Shown: positions 45,601 to 55,337, counted from the first letter of the stretch. The stretch: 64,000 nucleotides of DNA from an uncultured Campylobacter sp. (GCF_905372745.1 NZ_CAJPQR010000009.1:1-64000), one strand, 5' to 3'. Notes: a model not told the origin generated them from the letters alone. Translations and numbers: made by a program.

Positions 45601-46425
45601 CCCTCTTTGCCCCTCGATGTATAGGGGCTTTGAGGCACTTTTTCCGCGTTTCTTAATAGTATTATATATTTAAATTTAAGCGAACCGAAAATCTAAAAGC
45701 GTCAATCATAAAAAAACAACTCAAGCAAAAGCAAAGCAATACAAAAGGCACGGTGGCGGCTGTTTTTTGTTTTTCCTTAGCTTTGCGGGTTGTGCGAACG
45801 GCTTTTACAGAGTCAAGGGCGGATTTTTAGAGGTGAGCGCTAATCGCGAGCCCTTAAAATCCTGCTCGTATACCCTTGACCTTGTAAAAAACGGCTCGCT
45901 ACAATGCCCGCAAATAAAAGCTAAAAGCAGAGCGAGAAAAAATAGGCTCTATGCGCGCCGTTAGCTGTTCGCGGCGTGCATTAGCTTATTTTTTCGATAC
46001 GAGCCTCAGCGAGTATCAAAGCGCCCGCCCGTGCCGTCCTTTATTGCTTCTGTATAACAAAGTTGTATTTTTTAACGCTTCGCCGATCAGCTCGAAGTGC
46101 TCACTGATACGGCTACGCTTGGCCGTGGTATGAATACATTTTTTACCCAATTTGCAAAAAATAAAAAAATTTGCTATGATGCATTTCAATAAAAAAGGAC
46201 TATGGCGAAAGAAAGAGATTAATTTCTCTGCTTAAGCTTAGAAGCTTAAATATCCTTAGACATTAAAAAACTGTTTAACAAAATCGTTTAAGTTTCGGCT
46301 CTTTTTCCTAGCATTTCCTTTGTATTTTTGCAGTTATTTAAAAATACTTAGTCAGTCTTTTAAAAATACTGACCTAGTTTTTACATTATCCCTATTTTAG
46401 GGCTTTGTAAGCATAATGCGAACCC

Positions 46426-46440
46426 CGCAGGTCGCACCAT
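46426..46440 (+). other. attR: 15 bp core repeat
   Basis: Exact copy of the tRNA-Leu 3' end core at 40570-40584, marking the right boundary of the 5.86 kb integrated element. Confidence 0.82.
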
Positions 46441-46566
46441 CATACTTATTAACCTCAACAAAAATCCCCAAAATAGCCAAATACATCAAACCCATCGACG
46501 GGAAATCTATCAAAAAACCACCAGCTAAATGGCCGAATTTACCGACTAACCAAGTTTTAGTCAGTA
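46441..46566 (+). repeat. 126 bp diverged copy of the element's left end
   Basis: Same length and 96/126 identical to 40585-40710 by hand alignment. Because it follows attR, it is either the tRNA flank left by an older related element or the original flank shared with the new one. No integrase remnant follows it. Confidence 0.75.
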
Positions 46567-46853
46567 CTTGTAAGTTATAATCTAAAAAACACCTTCTAAA
46601 ATATTATTATGATTATTTAATATATCTTGGCTGATTTCCAATTATATCCGATTTTTAGACCTCATTAAAAACCATAAACCGTAATTTAGCGATATTTTTG
46701 GACTTTGCTTAGTAATAAGCCTCAATAGTTATGCTTTATTTGGAGTCGAATTTAGCATATTTTCTCTTGAATTACGATATTATAACCCTATTTCAAGCTA
46801 AATTTAGATTTTGGAGCTAAATTTAAGCCGTAAATTTAGCTCAGATCTTTGTC

Positions 46854-47705
46854 TTACATAAATACCGGTATCGTGGTATTTTGTAAGAAGTACTTGGTCG
46901 TACCGCCCAAGAAAATCTCTCTAAAGCCGTTTTCTGCATATCTAGCCGCTACGATTAGGTCAAAATTTCCGTCCGTCGCGGCTTTTAAAAGCGGTTCGCC
47001 AGGGACTGAAAAAGTTCCTACGATCTCAAAATCCGCATTTATGCCGTGCAGTGCGAAGTATTCATCCAGCCTCTTTAAGCTAGCTTCGCTTTGATCGCCC
47101 AAATTTGCCTTTGAAGTGATGCATTTTACGCGCTTAGCCTCTTTTAAAAGCGGTAGCGAGCTGGTAATGGCGCGCGAGCTCTCAGGCGTACCGGTCCAGC
47201 TTACCAGGATATTTTCCGCGCTAAATTTAGTAAGTTTTCTAGGGATAGCGATAACGTTTTTACCGCTTTTTAGTACCGCCGCTTCAAACGTACCCGTTAT
47301 CTTACCGTCAAGCGGTACGGCTGCTACGACCATATCGCAAAATTTAGACTCCTGCTCGACGATTAGGCTTCTTTTTCCGCTTTTGGTTATAAATTTCGCG
47401 CTCGCCTCGCCTTTTAACGGAGTATCGCTGACGCGTACGCCAAGCTCGGCGCAAAGCTTATTAAAAATAGCCTCGTTTTGCTCGTGCTCAAGCCCCAAAT
47501 CAGCCTTAGCAGCTTTTAAAAACTCCTCGTAAAGCACTCCGCCTCGAAGCGTCATTTTCATATTATAAACGACGCTAGGATCGAGCTGGCAAGCCAAAAT
47601 CTCGATATGGCTGTTGAAATGCTTAGCGACCAGCAAAGCACCTTTTATACGCTCTTTGACGTCGTCGCCGGCACCTATGGGGAAGAATATTTTTTTATAC
47701 TGCAT
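46854..47705 (-). CDS. Universal stress protein, tandem UspA domains
   Basis: 283 residues, two Usp domains. The N-domain begins KKIFFPIGAGDDVKERIKGALLVAKHF; the second, from ENILVSWTGTPESSRAI, ends with FDLIVAARYAENGFREIFLGGTTKYFLQNTTIPVFM, a degenerate ATP-binding G-x2-G-x9-G(S/T) motif. Sixteen bases downstream of pnp in the same direction. Probably a cytoplasmic stress-response protein. Confidence 0.88.
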   Translation of the reverse strand: MQYKKIFFPIGAGDDVKERIKGALLVAKHFNSHIEILACQLDPSVVYNMKMTLRGGVLYEEFLKAAKADLGLEHEQNEAIFNKLCAELGVRVSDTPLKGEASAKFITKSGKRSLIVEQESKFCDMVVAAVPLDGKITGTFEAAVLKSGKNVIAIPRKLTKFSAENILVSWTGTPESSRAITSSLPLLKEAKRVKCITSKANLGDQSEASLKRLDEYFALHGINADFEIVGTFSVPGEPLLKAATDGNFDLIVAARYAENGFREIFLGGTTKYFLQNTTIPVFM

Positions 47706-47721
47706 CGGTTCTCCTTTAAAT

Positions 47722-49917
47722 TTATTGCGCCAAAGAAAGGGAAATTTTGTGCCCTTTTTGCTCGCTGATTTTTACTTTGACCTTATCGCCTGCTTTTAGA
47801 GGCGTTTTGATCTTTGAGATGTGCAAAAGTCCGTCCACGCCGCCCGGAAGCCCGATAAAGGCGCCAAATTCTACCACGCTTTTTACCTCGCCCTCAAATT
47901 CGTCTCCAATATTAAATTCAGGCGTCTTATGTGGCTTGCCGTCTCTGCCGCCTCTTTTACCGCCAAAACCCTTGCCGCCGTCTTTTGAAACGATTTGTAT
48001 GATGTAGTCTTTGGCCGCATCTACGCTTGATTTTTGCGCGCCGGCGATCTTTACCTCGCCTTTTTCGCGGTCAAGGTCGATGGCGACGTCAAATTTTTCT
48101 ATGATCTCTTTTATCGTTTTGCCAGCTTGCCCGATGATATCGACGATTTTGCCCGGATCAACGCTAAAAAGCTCTAGTTTAGGCAGTATGTCTTCGTTTA
48201 CGGAGATATTTTCGTTTGCCTTTTCCATCAAATTTAATATATGCAGCCTGCCCTCGCGCGCCTGCAAAAGCGCCTCTTTTAGCACGTCAAGGCTAATACC
48301 GCCCAGTTTTATATCCATCTGAAGCGCTGTTATGCCGTCTTTGCTACCTGCGACTTTAAAGTCCATATCGCCATCGTGATCCTCTAGTCCCATGATGTCT
48401 GTTAGTACGGCGTGTTTTTCGCCTTCAAAAATTAGCCCCATAGCAACGCCAGCGACTAATTTTGGCGTATCGACGCCTGCAGCTCTCAGTGCCAAAGAGC
48501 CGCCGCAAACGCTAGCCATCGAGCTTGAGCCGTTACTTTCTAAAATTTCGGACACGAGTCTAATGGTATAAGGCGAATTTACGTCTATACTAGGCGCAAG
48601 AGCACGCTTAGCGAGGTTGCCGTGACCTAGCTCACGTCTACCCGGAGCCTTTAGCGGGCTAGCCTCGCCGACGCTAAAGCCAGGAAAGTTGTAGTTAAAC
48701 ATAAATTTATCCGTCACGGCGCCTTTTTCCGTTAGCATATCGTACATCTGCGCATCGCCGTCGGTGCCTAGAGTGGCTACTACGAGAGCCTGCGTCTGAC
48801 CGCGGGTAAAGAGGCAGCTGCCGTGAGCGTTTGGCAGGATATTGGTCTCGATGCTGATCGGGCGAACCTCTTTAAGCCCTCTGCCGTCGGCGCGAACGCC
48901 CTCGTTTATGATCTGCTCGCGGACGATTTTTTTCTTAAATTTAGCTAGGACGTTAGAGACGACCTCCTCCTCCCAACCCTCTTTTTGAGCTACTTCGTCG
49001 GTCAAAATTTGCTTAGCGATCTTGGTTAGTTCGCTAGCGCGCTCGCTTTTAGCCATCTGATTTATAGCGGCTTTTACGTCGTTTTTATAAAATTCGTTTA
49101 GATAAACCGCGACGCTCTCGTTTTCGATCTCCGGTTTTAGCTCTAGCTGCGCGTCTTCTTTTTTATGCTGACTAAATGCCTCTTCATAAGCGTTTGAGGC
49201 GCGAAGTATGGCTTTACCGGCCTGCGCGATCGCCTCCACGATGAGGTCTTCGCTAAATTCGTTCATATCCTGCATCGCTATAGCGCCGCTTAAATTCGGA
49301 TCCATCATAGGATCAAGCGCGATAGGCACTATCTCGTCTTTTTCGGTAGCGATACTTCTCATCTCGATCATCAAAAGCTCGTCTTTAACGCCTGCTACGT
49401 AAAGATCGAGTGCCGAAGTTTTTAGCTCGGAGTTGCTAGGATTTATTACGAATTTGTTATCTATATATCCCACGCGTACGCCGCAAACAGGCGCATTTAC
49501 GGGGATGTCACTAAGATAAAGCGCGACTGAGGCTGCATTTAGAGCGACGACTTGCAGATCAACCTCGGGGTCGCAGGATAGCACCATCACGACGATTTGC
49601 GTCGGATACGCGTAGCCTTTTGGAAAGAGCGGACGAAGCGAACGGTCGATGATACGCGAAGTTAGCGTCTCAAAATCTCCGGGCTTGGTTTCTCTTTTTA
49701 CGTAGCCGCCGGGAATCCTACCCGCAGCGTAGCTTTTTTCGATGTATTGCACCGTTAGCGGTAAAAAATCCTCGGTAACTTGCGTATCCTCGCGAGCGAC
49801 GGTGGCCAAAACGACGGTGTTTTTTACGCGCAAAAGCACTGCGCCGCTAGCTTGCTTGGCGACCTTGTCTATATCGTAAATTTCAACTTGATTATTGACT
49901 TCTATTGAATACTGCAT
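47722..49917 (-). CDS. pnp: Polynucleotide phosphorylase
   Basis: 731 residues. Two RNase PH domains (GGYVKRETKPGDFETLTSRIIDRSLRPLFP in the first; the second with FTRGQTQALVVATLG and SNGSSSMASVCGGSLAL), a KH domain (VDIIGQAGKTIKEIIEKF near 600), and an S1 domain (GDEFEGEVKSVVEFGAFIGLPGGVDGLLHISKI). Degrades RNA 3'-5' in the cytoplasm. Overlaps the phosphoribosyltransferase gene upstream by 16 bp. Confidence 0.97.
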   Translation of the reverse strand: MQYSIEVNNQVEIYDIDKVAKQASGAVLLRVKNTVVLATVAREDTQVTEDFLPLTVQYIEKSYAAGRIPGGYVKRETKPGDFETLTSRIIDRSLRPLFPKGYAYPTQIVVMVLSCDPEVDLQVVALNAASVALYLSDIPVNAPVCGVRVGYIDNKFVINPSNSELKTSALDLYVAGVKDELLMIEMRSIATEKDEIVPIALDPMMDPNLSGAIAMQDMNEFSEDLIVEAIAQAGKAILRASNAYEEAFSQHKKEDAQLELKPEIENESVAVYLNEFYKNDVKAAINQMAKSERASELTKIAKQILTDEVAQKEGWEEEVVSNVLAKFKKKIVREQIINEGVRADGRGLKEVRPISIETNILPNAHGSCLFTRGQTQALVVATLGTDGDAQMYDMLTEKGAVTDKFMFNYNFPGFSVGEASPLKAPGRRELGHGNLAKRALAPSIDVNSPYTIRLVSEILESNGSSSMASVCGGSLALRAAGVDTPKLVAGVAMGLIFEGEKHAVLTDIMGLEDHDGDMDFKVAGSKDGITALQMDIKLGGISLDVLKEALLQAREGRLHILNLMEKANENISVNEDILPKLELFSVDPGKIVDIIGQAGKTIKEIIEKFDVAIDLDREKGEVKIAGAQKSSVDAAKDYIIQIVSKDGGKGFGGKRGGRDGKPHKTPEFNIGDEFEGEVKSVVEFGAFIGLPGGVDGLLHISKIKTPLKAGDKVKVKISEQKGHKISLSLAQ

Positions 49918-50612
49918 GCCCTAACATCTCCTTGTTTTTGTAATGGTATATAAAACGGACTCTCCTCTAATATGGAAAGTACGGTTTCGGGTTTTGGTTC
50001 GATTTTGTTTTTGTAGTAAAAATCCACTTCGATAAAATTTGCGATCTTATGCACGGCGTAAATTTCATCCACCAGCGGCGCGATAGCCGCGGCCACGTCG
50101 GTAGCGATGAGCGGCGTAGCGTAGGTGACCGATTTTACCCGCTCGCGCATGAGCGTTTTTAGACAAGTTAGCGCTGTAAGACCCGTCTCGCAGCCCTCAT
50201 CGATGAGTAGGATGTTTCTATCCTTTAGATCGCCGATGAGATTGCCTTTTCTAAATTTATAGACGTTTTTTAGGATTTTTTCGTCGTACTTACGATCAGC
50301 CTCGCCGTAGACGAAGTCATAGCTAATGCCAAAGCTTTTAATCAGCTCGTCGTTTAACACCACGTCGTCCTTTTCGCTAACCATCGCGATTTCGCACTCG
50401 GGGTTATTGGGCGCAAAAATGCGCTCGCAAAATAAAATCTCGTAGCTCAAATTTAGCCCGCGAGCTACGCTATCGACCATGATGACCGAGTCTATAGAGC
50501 CACATATCATCAGATATTCGCCCGCGACTAGCTCTTTTTTGGGCAAAATTTCAAGCAGTTTTTCGGCCGCCTCGAGCTGGTTTTCAAAGACCAAATCCTC
50601 GTAGCCGCTCAT
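49902..50612 (-). CDS. Phosphoribosyltransferase-fold protein
   Basis: 236 residues. ILLIDEGCETGLTALTCLKTL matches the PRPP loop of type I phosphoribosyltransferases, although the usual DD pair is DE here, and VKSVTYATPLIATDVAA the following strand. Substrate unknown; sits in a conserved-looking minus-strand order with lptD, the RDD gene and purD. Confidence 0.8.
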   Translation of the reverse strand: MSGYEDLVFENQLEAAEKLLEILPKKELVAGEYLMICGSIDSVIMVDSVARGLNLSYEILFCERIFAPNNPECEIAMVSEKDDVVLNDELIKSFGISYDFVYGEADRKYDEKILKNVYKFRKGNLIGDLKDRNILLIDEGCETGLTALTCLKTLMRERVKSVTYATPLIATDVAAAIAPLVDEIYAVHKIANFIEVDFYYKNKIEPKPETVLSILEESPFYIPLQKQGDVRACSIQ

Positions 50613-52783
50613 CAGCTACCCTGCGTCTGACCTACCGAAAAGTCGTAATGCACGCCGCCCATCGGATAGAAATTTATAAAGAAATAAACGCCTCTTGATT
50701 TCTTTGCGGCCGTTCCACTCGTAGTCGTCGTAGGCTCCAGCTCCTCTTCATAGACGAATGTATAATTCCAGCACTTTCTGCGGTGAGAGACACCTAGTTG
50801 CCACTGCTTATTGTAGTCTCGCTCGAGGTCGTACTGCGAACCGCCAAAAAGCCTATAGTTATGCGGAAGCTCGACGTAACCGTTTAGGTGTAAGTAGTTT
50901 TGCTTTTCTTGCGCATTTTTCCTTTGCATCGTATGCCAGAGACTGGCGCCGAATTTATCATGCGTATAGCTCGCGCCGCTTTGAACTTTTTCAAAGTATT
51001 TATTGTCGTAAGAGTACTCAAGCCTGTTGTAAAAAGACAAATTCGGTAGCGGATACCAGCCGATTATATTTTTCAAATTCGAGCGCTTGTTCTCTTTGGT
51101 ATAATAACCCTGTGAAATCGTATGTCGTAAAAATTTTCTTCCGTTTTCGTTAAAGAAATACTGCGTCGCTCTGGCCGAAATCTCGTCTCTAGTGTGCTGA
51201 GGATTTATAAAGCTTTGGTACTTTCGTCCGAGCATATCGTAGACGTATACGTTGCCGTCATCCTCGGCAGTTTCGTATTTATCTGGCAAGTCGCCTTCGT
51301 TGTAGGCTTTTACGACGTAGTCAACGCCTAAATTTACGCTATGATAAAAGCTCTCGTAAGCTTTAGCTAGATCCGTATAAAGCGAGAATTTGTGATAGTT
51401 TTCTATATAGTTTGCGCTCCTGTCCTCGTCTCCGGTCGGGCGATACATTTTTTTTGCGTAATCCACGTGAGTGGCGTATAGATAGTGATAGTAAGAAAAT
51501 TTAAGATAATCGTCCGCCAAGGGTAGGTGAAAGGAAACCGGCAGATTAAACTCATAGTGCGTCGCTTTTACGCCGATTCTTCTCGTGTAGTTATGCGAGC
51601 TCAAATCAACGGAATAAAGTACGTTAGGCAAGATAAAGCTGTCGGTAAATTTATGATATTGGAAGCTTGGATACTCTTGGAGCGTATCTTTGTTTTCGTT
51701 TGGGCTACCGATTTTTGAGGTATTTACGTAATATCTCGCATATGCGCCAAAATAGTGCTTATCGCTACTTAGAAAATAGTTTAGCTTTGACGTCACGAGA
51801 GGATTGTCGTCGCTACCCGCGCCGCGCTTTTTCAAATTTATATAATCGATATCGTTTAGCGCCGTAGCATCAAGCCACAAGCCCTCCTGCAAATCCTCGC
51901 TTATGAGGTGCTTAACGAGCCTATCGCGCTCGTATTTGACCTCGGCGCCTTTATGCGTTTTATTTTTTAGAGGAAGTCTTAGCGAGTTTTTCTCGATCTG
52001 TCTTTGACGGTAACCCTCGGTATCTCTAAACGCGCCTAGCGTCACCGAGCCTCTGGAATACGGCGAATCGGCAAATCTAAACGTACCGTAGATACCAGTG
52101 CCGCGTCTAGTGCGAATTTGGGGATCAAACTGCAAGTCCCAGCTGTCGTATTCGGCGATATAGATCGGTTGTTTGTAGTAAAATCCGTCGTTTTTGCCGT
52201 AGCCAAGCTCCGGCGGCAAAAGCCCGGTACGTCTGCGCGTATCGGTGGAAAAACCAAAATACGGCAGGTAAAACACCGGGACGTTTCCGACGTAAAATAC
52301 GGGATTATAAAGGTGTAAAAATTTACTTTCGCGGTTTAGCTTGCCGCTGCTAAATTTGATCTTCCAGTCCGGATCTTGGACGTTACAGCTTGATACGACT
52401 GCACCGTTTACCTCGTAAAATTTAGAAGTACTATTGCTCTCGTCGCTTTGCATCCACACTTCCATGTCGCGGTTCATCATAAATAGCGTCTCGTAGTTAC
52501 TATCTTTGCTATTTAGATCGATCTTTGCATACGAGCAGCGCGAGATTTCGTCTTTGTTTCTTATCAAATTTACGTTACCGAAAAGCTCCAAAATTTCTTT
52601 TTGCTGATCGTAAACGGCCCTATCCGCGCTCATCAAATAATCCTGCGAATAAACAAGTACGTTTTTATCCGCCGTAACAACGCCGTTGTCGCGTTTTACG
52701 TCATCGGCCAGAAGCTCGAAATTTTGAGCCGCAAAGCAACTAAAAGCCCCAAACATTAGTAACGAAAAAATTCTAGTAAACAT
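50612..52783 (-). CDS. lptD: LPS-assembly outer membrane protein LptD
   Basis: 723 residues with signal peptide (FSLLMFGAFSCFAA). N-terminal OstA/LptA-like domain (FELLADDVKRDNGVVTADKNVLVYSQDYLMSADRAVYDQ) followed by a 26-strand barrel region rich in Tyr and aromatic pairs, with GFSTDTRRRTGLLPPELGYGKNDGFYYKQPIY as the hallmark barrel entrance motif. Inserts LOS into the outer membrane. Fits an organism devoting much of this window to LOS. Confidence 0.93.
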   Translation of the reverse strand: MFTRIFSLLMFGAFSCFAAQNFELLADDVKRDNGVVTADKNVLVYSQDYLMSADRAVYDQQKEILELFGNVNLIRNKDEISRCSYAKIDLNSKDSNYETLFMMNRDMEVWMQSDESNSTSKFYEVNGAVVSSCNVQDPDWKIKFSSGKLNRESKFLHLYNPVFYVGNVPVFYLPYFGFSTDTRRRTGLLPPELGYGKNDGFYYKQPIYIAEYDSWDLQFDPQIRTRRGTGIYGTFRFADSPYSRGSVTLGAFRDTEGYRQRQIEKNSLRLPLKNKTHKGAEVKYERDRLVKHLISEDLQEGLWLDATALNDIDYINLKKRGAGSDDNPLVTSKLNYFLSSDKHYFGAYARYYVNTSKIGSPNENKDTLQEYPSFQYHKFTDSFILPNVLYSVDLSSHNYTRRIGVKATHYEFNLPVSFHLPLADDYLKFSYYHYLYATHVDYAKKMYRPTGDEDRSANYIENYHKFSLYTDLAKAYESFYHSVNLGVDYVVKAYNEGDLPDKYETAEDDGNVYVYDMLGRKYQSFINPQHTRDEISARATQYFFNENGRKFLRHTISQGYYTKENKRSNLKNIIGWYPLPNLSFYNRLEYSYDNKYFEKVQSGASYTHDKFGASLWHTMQRKNAQEKQNYLHLNGYVELPHNYRLFGGSQYDLERDYNKQWQLGVSHRRKCWNYTFVYEEELEPTTTTSGTAAKKSRGVYFFINFYPMGGVHYDFSVGQTQGS

Positions 52784-53222
52784 CTATAACTACCGTTTTC
52801 GCGGCCTTATCTTGCCACGTTTGAAATAATGGATTTGAAAACGCCCATGCAAAACCAAGAAAGCACAAGTTTTCGCTAACGATACGCATAAAGGCGCGGA
52901 CTAAAGAGTTTAAAAAGCTCGGTTTATCGAGCAAATTTACGTCTACGCAGACGATTTTCATAGCTATTTTGCCCATCGTAGCGCCGCAGTACCACGTAAA
53001 AAAAGTCTGATAAATCACGTCTAGCAAAACGATTTGAAGGGTTAAATTTGCAAGCAAAACGACGGTTTGCTCAAAGTCTATTCCGTCAAATTTATCGTAA
53101 TAAATCACAAAAAATAATGCCGAAAGTAAAAATTTATCTATCCCCCACGCGACGGCTCTTTTGCCGATGCTAGCGAGCGTGATATTTTCGTTTTCGAGCT
53201 TGTCTATGACGCTCCTGCTCAT
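52773..53222 (-). CDS. RDD family membrane protein
   Basis: 149 residues, with the RDD motif region KRAVAWGIDKFLLSALFFVIYYD near the N terminus, a second helix around VVLLANLTLQIVLLDVIYQ, and GATMGKIAMKIVCVD, a conserved stretch of the family. Overlaps lptD by 11 bp and purD by 4 bp. Molecular role unknown. Confidence 0.85.
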   Translation of the reverse strand: MSRSVIDKLENENITLASIGKRAVAWGIDKFLLSALFFVIYYDKFDGIDFEQTVVLLANLTLQIVLLDVIYQTFFTWYCGATMGKIAMKIVCVDVNLLDKPSFLNSLVRAFMRIVSENLCFLGFAWAFSNPLFQTWQDKAAKTVVIDVY

Positions 53223-54472
53223 TCGCGCCCTTTTAGCATTTGCCAGGCGATATCTTTTCGGTACCGCGCGCCGTCAAATTCTACGTTTTCGCAAAGCTCA
53301 TAGGCCTTTTGTTGCGCTTGTTTTATGCTTTTGCCAAGCCCCACACACACGAGCACTCGTCCGCCGTCGGCATATATCTCGCCGCCCTGCTCGCTCACGC
53401 CGGCAAATGCTATGTGCGAGTTTTCAGGCACGTTTTTTACGCTGATTTTGGCCCTAGGCGAGCTTGAAAAAGGATAATTTTTACTAGCCATCACGACTCC
53501 GACGGCAAATTCGTCTTTTAGCTTTACGGGTTTTAGATCGCCTTTCGCCGCATTTAATAAAATTTCGCCCAGGTCGCCGTCGATCAGCGGCATTAGCACT
53601 TCGCACTCGGGATCGCCGAAACGCACGTTAAACTCAAGAACGTACGGCATACCTTTAACCACCATAAGCCCCGCAAAAAGCACGCCGCAGAAAGGATTTC
53701 CCTCGGCTTTCATACCTTTTAGAGTCGGCTTTACGACCTCTTCTTCGACCTGTTTTATTAGCTCGGGGCTTGCTAGCGGACTAGGAGCGTATGCGCCCAT
53801 GCCGCCGGTATTTGGACCCTCGTCGTTATCTTTTAGGCGTTTATGATCTTGCGCTACGGGCAGGCTAACGAAATTTTCGCCGTCGCAAATCGCAAAAAAG
53901 CTAAGCTCAAATCCATCCAAAAACTCCTCCACGACCACGCGTTTGCCCGCCTCGCCAAAGCTCTCTCCGCTTAGCATGTCTCGAGCCGCGGCCTTTGCTT
54001 CCTCGCGGCTTTGCGCGATTATCACGCCTTTGCCCGCACACAGTCCGTCGGCCTTAACGACGACCGGAGCGGCAAGAGAGTCGATAAATTTAGCCGCAGC
54101 ATCGTAATCATCAGTATTTAGATAGGCAGCCGTTCTGATAGCGTTTCTAGCCAAAAAATCCTTCATAAACGCCTTGCTACCCTCAAGCCTGGCCGCAGCC
54201 TTGCTCGGTCCGAAAATATTTAAATTTCGCGCCTTAAAGATATCCACGATGCCGTCGCTTAACGGCGCTTCGGGACCTACGATAGTTAGCTCTATTTGCT
54301 CTGATTGGGCAAATTCTGCAAGCTGATTATAATCTTTGATGTTTAGATTTGTGCCGAGCTTTGAAGTGGCTCCGTTGCCCGGAGCAAAGAAAAGCTCGTG
54401 TTTGCGGGATTCTTGAAGTTTTAGAGCTATGGAGTACTCGCGCCCGCCGCTTCCGATTATCAAAATTTTCAT
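53219..54472 (-). CDS. purD: Phosphoribosylamine-glycine ligase
   Basis: 417 residues. MKILIIGSGGREYSIALKL at the N terminus and the ATP-grasp region (PVVVKADGLCAGKGVIIAQS, GESFGEAGKRVVVEEFLDGFELS, LEFNVRFGDPECE) are diagnostic. Forms GAR in purine synthesis. GGAG lies before the start and a structured RNA occupies its leader. Confidence 0.96.
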   Translation of the reverse strand: MKILIIGSGGREYSIALKLQESRKHELFFAPGNGATSKLGTNLNIKDYNQLAEFAQSEQIELTIVGPEAPLSDGIVDIFKARNLNIFGPSKAAARLEGSKAFMKDFLARNAIRTAAYLNTDDYDAAAKFIDSLAAPVVVKADGLCAGKGVIIAQSREEAKAAARDMLSGESFGEAGKRVVVEEFLDGFELSFFAICDGENFVSLPVAQDHKRLKDNDEGPNTGGMGAYAPSPLASPELIKQVEEEVVKPTLKGMKAEGNPFCGVLFAGLMVVKGMPYVLEFNVRFGDPECEVLMPLIDGDLGEILLNAAKGDLKPVKLKDEFAVGVVMASKNYPFSSSPRAKISVKNVPENSHIAFAGVSEQGGEIYADGGRVLVCVGLGKSIKQAQQKAYELCENVEFDGARYRKDIAWQMLKGRE

Positions 54473-54483
54473 AATTTCTCCAA

Positions 54484-54681
54484 AAATAAAAACCCAAGTG
54501 AGCGGTGCGCATATAAGTGGCCCGAAAATTCAAAGCCAACCTTGCAAATAGGCGGTTCCTTTAGGTCGCAACTTCTCGCGCTCGCACGCTCAAACGAAGC
54601 CGCGTCGCACGGTCGCCGCACATCTTCGCCGAAACTAATGTGTTGGACCCTATAAAAATACGCTGCCAAATCACTCAGGCA
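54484..54681 (-). ncRNA. Probable 6S RNA (ssrS-like) in the purD leader
   Basis: A TATAAT box (54687-54692, minus strand) would start an RNA near 54681. Its 5' end CCTGAGTG (54679-54672) pairs with CACTTGGG-type sequence near 54493-54500, and inner segments GCGTAT/ATGCGC and GGTCC/GGGCC extend a rod-like stem with internal loops; a U-rich run follows the closing stem. Length of about 195 nt and the rod with an open centre suit 6S RNA, which mimics an open promoter. No SRP, RNase P or tmRNA signature is present. It has not been covariance-tested. Confidence 0.6.
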
Positions 54682-54686
54682 AGGCT

Positions 54687-54692
54687 ATTATA
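54687..54692 (-). promoter_or_regulatory. -10 box of the purD-leader RNA
   Basis: TATAAT on the minus strand, about six bases before the predicted RNA start; preceded by an AT-rich stretch. Confidence 0.55.
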
Positions 54693-54704
54693 TAAAATTT
54701 TAGC

Positions 54705-55337
54705 TTAAAGTAGCGTTTTTGCGAGGCTTACGCAGGAATTTATATTTTGCTGAGCACTCACTGAGGGCGCCGTAAAATTTCCCAGCTCTTTTGCCGTCGT
54801 AAATCCTATGGCGACGGCTTTATAGCTCTCATCCCAGCCGAAATTTCGAGTAAAATTTCGCACCGCCGAAGGAGCGGTAAAAATAATCACAGAGTTTTTG
54901 GGCGGTTTTTGCTCCTCGTTAAGCGGTTTAAGAACGTTTTCGTAAGCGATTATCTGCGTCAAATTTACGCCGCTTTCCCGCAAAATTTCGCCCACTCTTG
55001 AAGCCGTCTCGCACGCTCTTAAAAATAATGTTTTTTTGCCCTTTAGAAGCGGTGCGATCTCGGCGGCAAAGTCGTTTCCGTGAGCATTTTTTGCGGTGTA
55101 AATTTGAGCAAAGCCAAATTCGCTAGCCGCGCGGCTAGTGCCGTCGCCGATGGAGTAAATTTGCAAACTAGCGGGCAAAATTTGATTAAATTTTAGCGCA
55201 TTTACGGAGTTTTTAGAGGTTAGAACCAGTGCGCCAAATTCGGCTAAATTTACGCTAAATTTATTAAATTTGATCTTGTTTAAAACCAGCGTTTTTACGC
55301 CCTCAAATTCCAAATTTGACCCGACCAGATAGATCAT
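54705..55337 (-). CDS. hemD: Uroporphyrinogen-III synthase
   Basis: 210 residues, short but normal for Campylobacter. ALVLTSKNSVNALKFN and VIIFTAPSAVRNFTRNFGW are the two conserved HemD segments, and YKAVAIGFTTAKELGNF the C-terminal one. Closes hydroxymethylbilane to uroporphyrinogen III for heme. Confidence 0.87.
   Translation of the reverse strand: MIYLVGSNLEFEGVKTLVLNKIKFNKFSVNLAEFGALVLTSKNSVNALKFNQILPASLQIYSIGDGTSRAASEFGFAQIYTAKNAHGNDFAAEIAPLLKGKKTLFLRACETASRVGEILRESGVNLTQIIAYENVLKPLNEEQKPPKNSVIIFTAPSAVRNFTRNFGWDESYKAVAIGFTTAKELGNFTAPSVSAQQNINSCVSLAKTLL

Larger units (their letters stand above)
45601..46853. other. 1.25 kb gap: right end of the element and flank
   Basis: No convincing gene. 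A frame at 45767-45964 (starting TTG, with LSFAGC) lacks a ribosome site and is not called. The right att core (46426-46440) and the diverged 126 bp repeat lie within. Beyond 46567, an A+T-rich stretch without coding potential leads to the end of the usp gene. Confidence 0.6.

Noticed and set aside
45767..45964. A 65-residue frame with LSFAGC resembling a lipoprotein start
   Set aside because: Starts at TTG without a ribosome site, has phenylalanine at the -3 lipobox position, and sits in the decayed right end of the mobile element.
54484..54681. Signal recognition particle RNA, RNase P RNA or tmRNA
   Set aside because: Conserved cores of those RNAs (for example the GGAAGGAAGCAG loop of SRP RNA) were not seen; the rod shape and length fit 6S RNA better.
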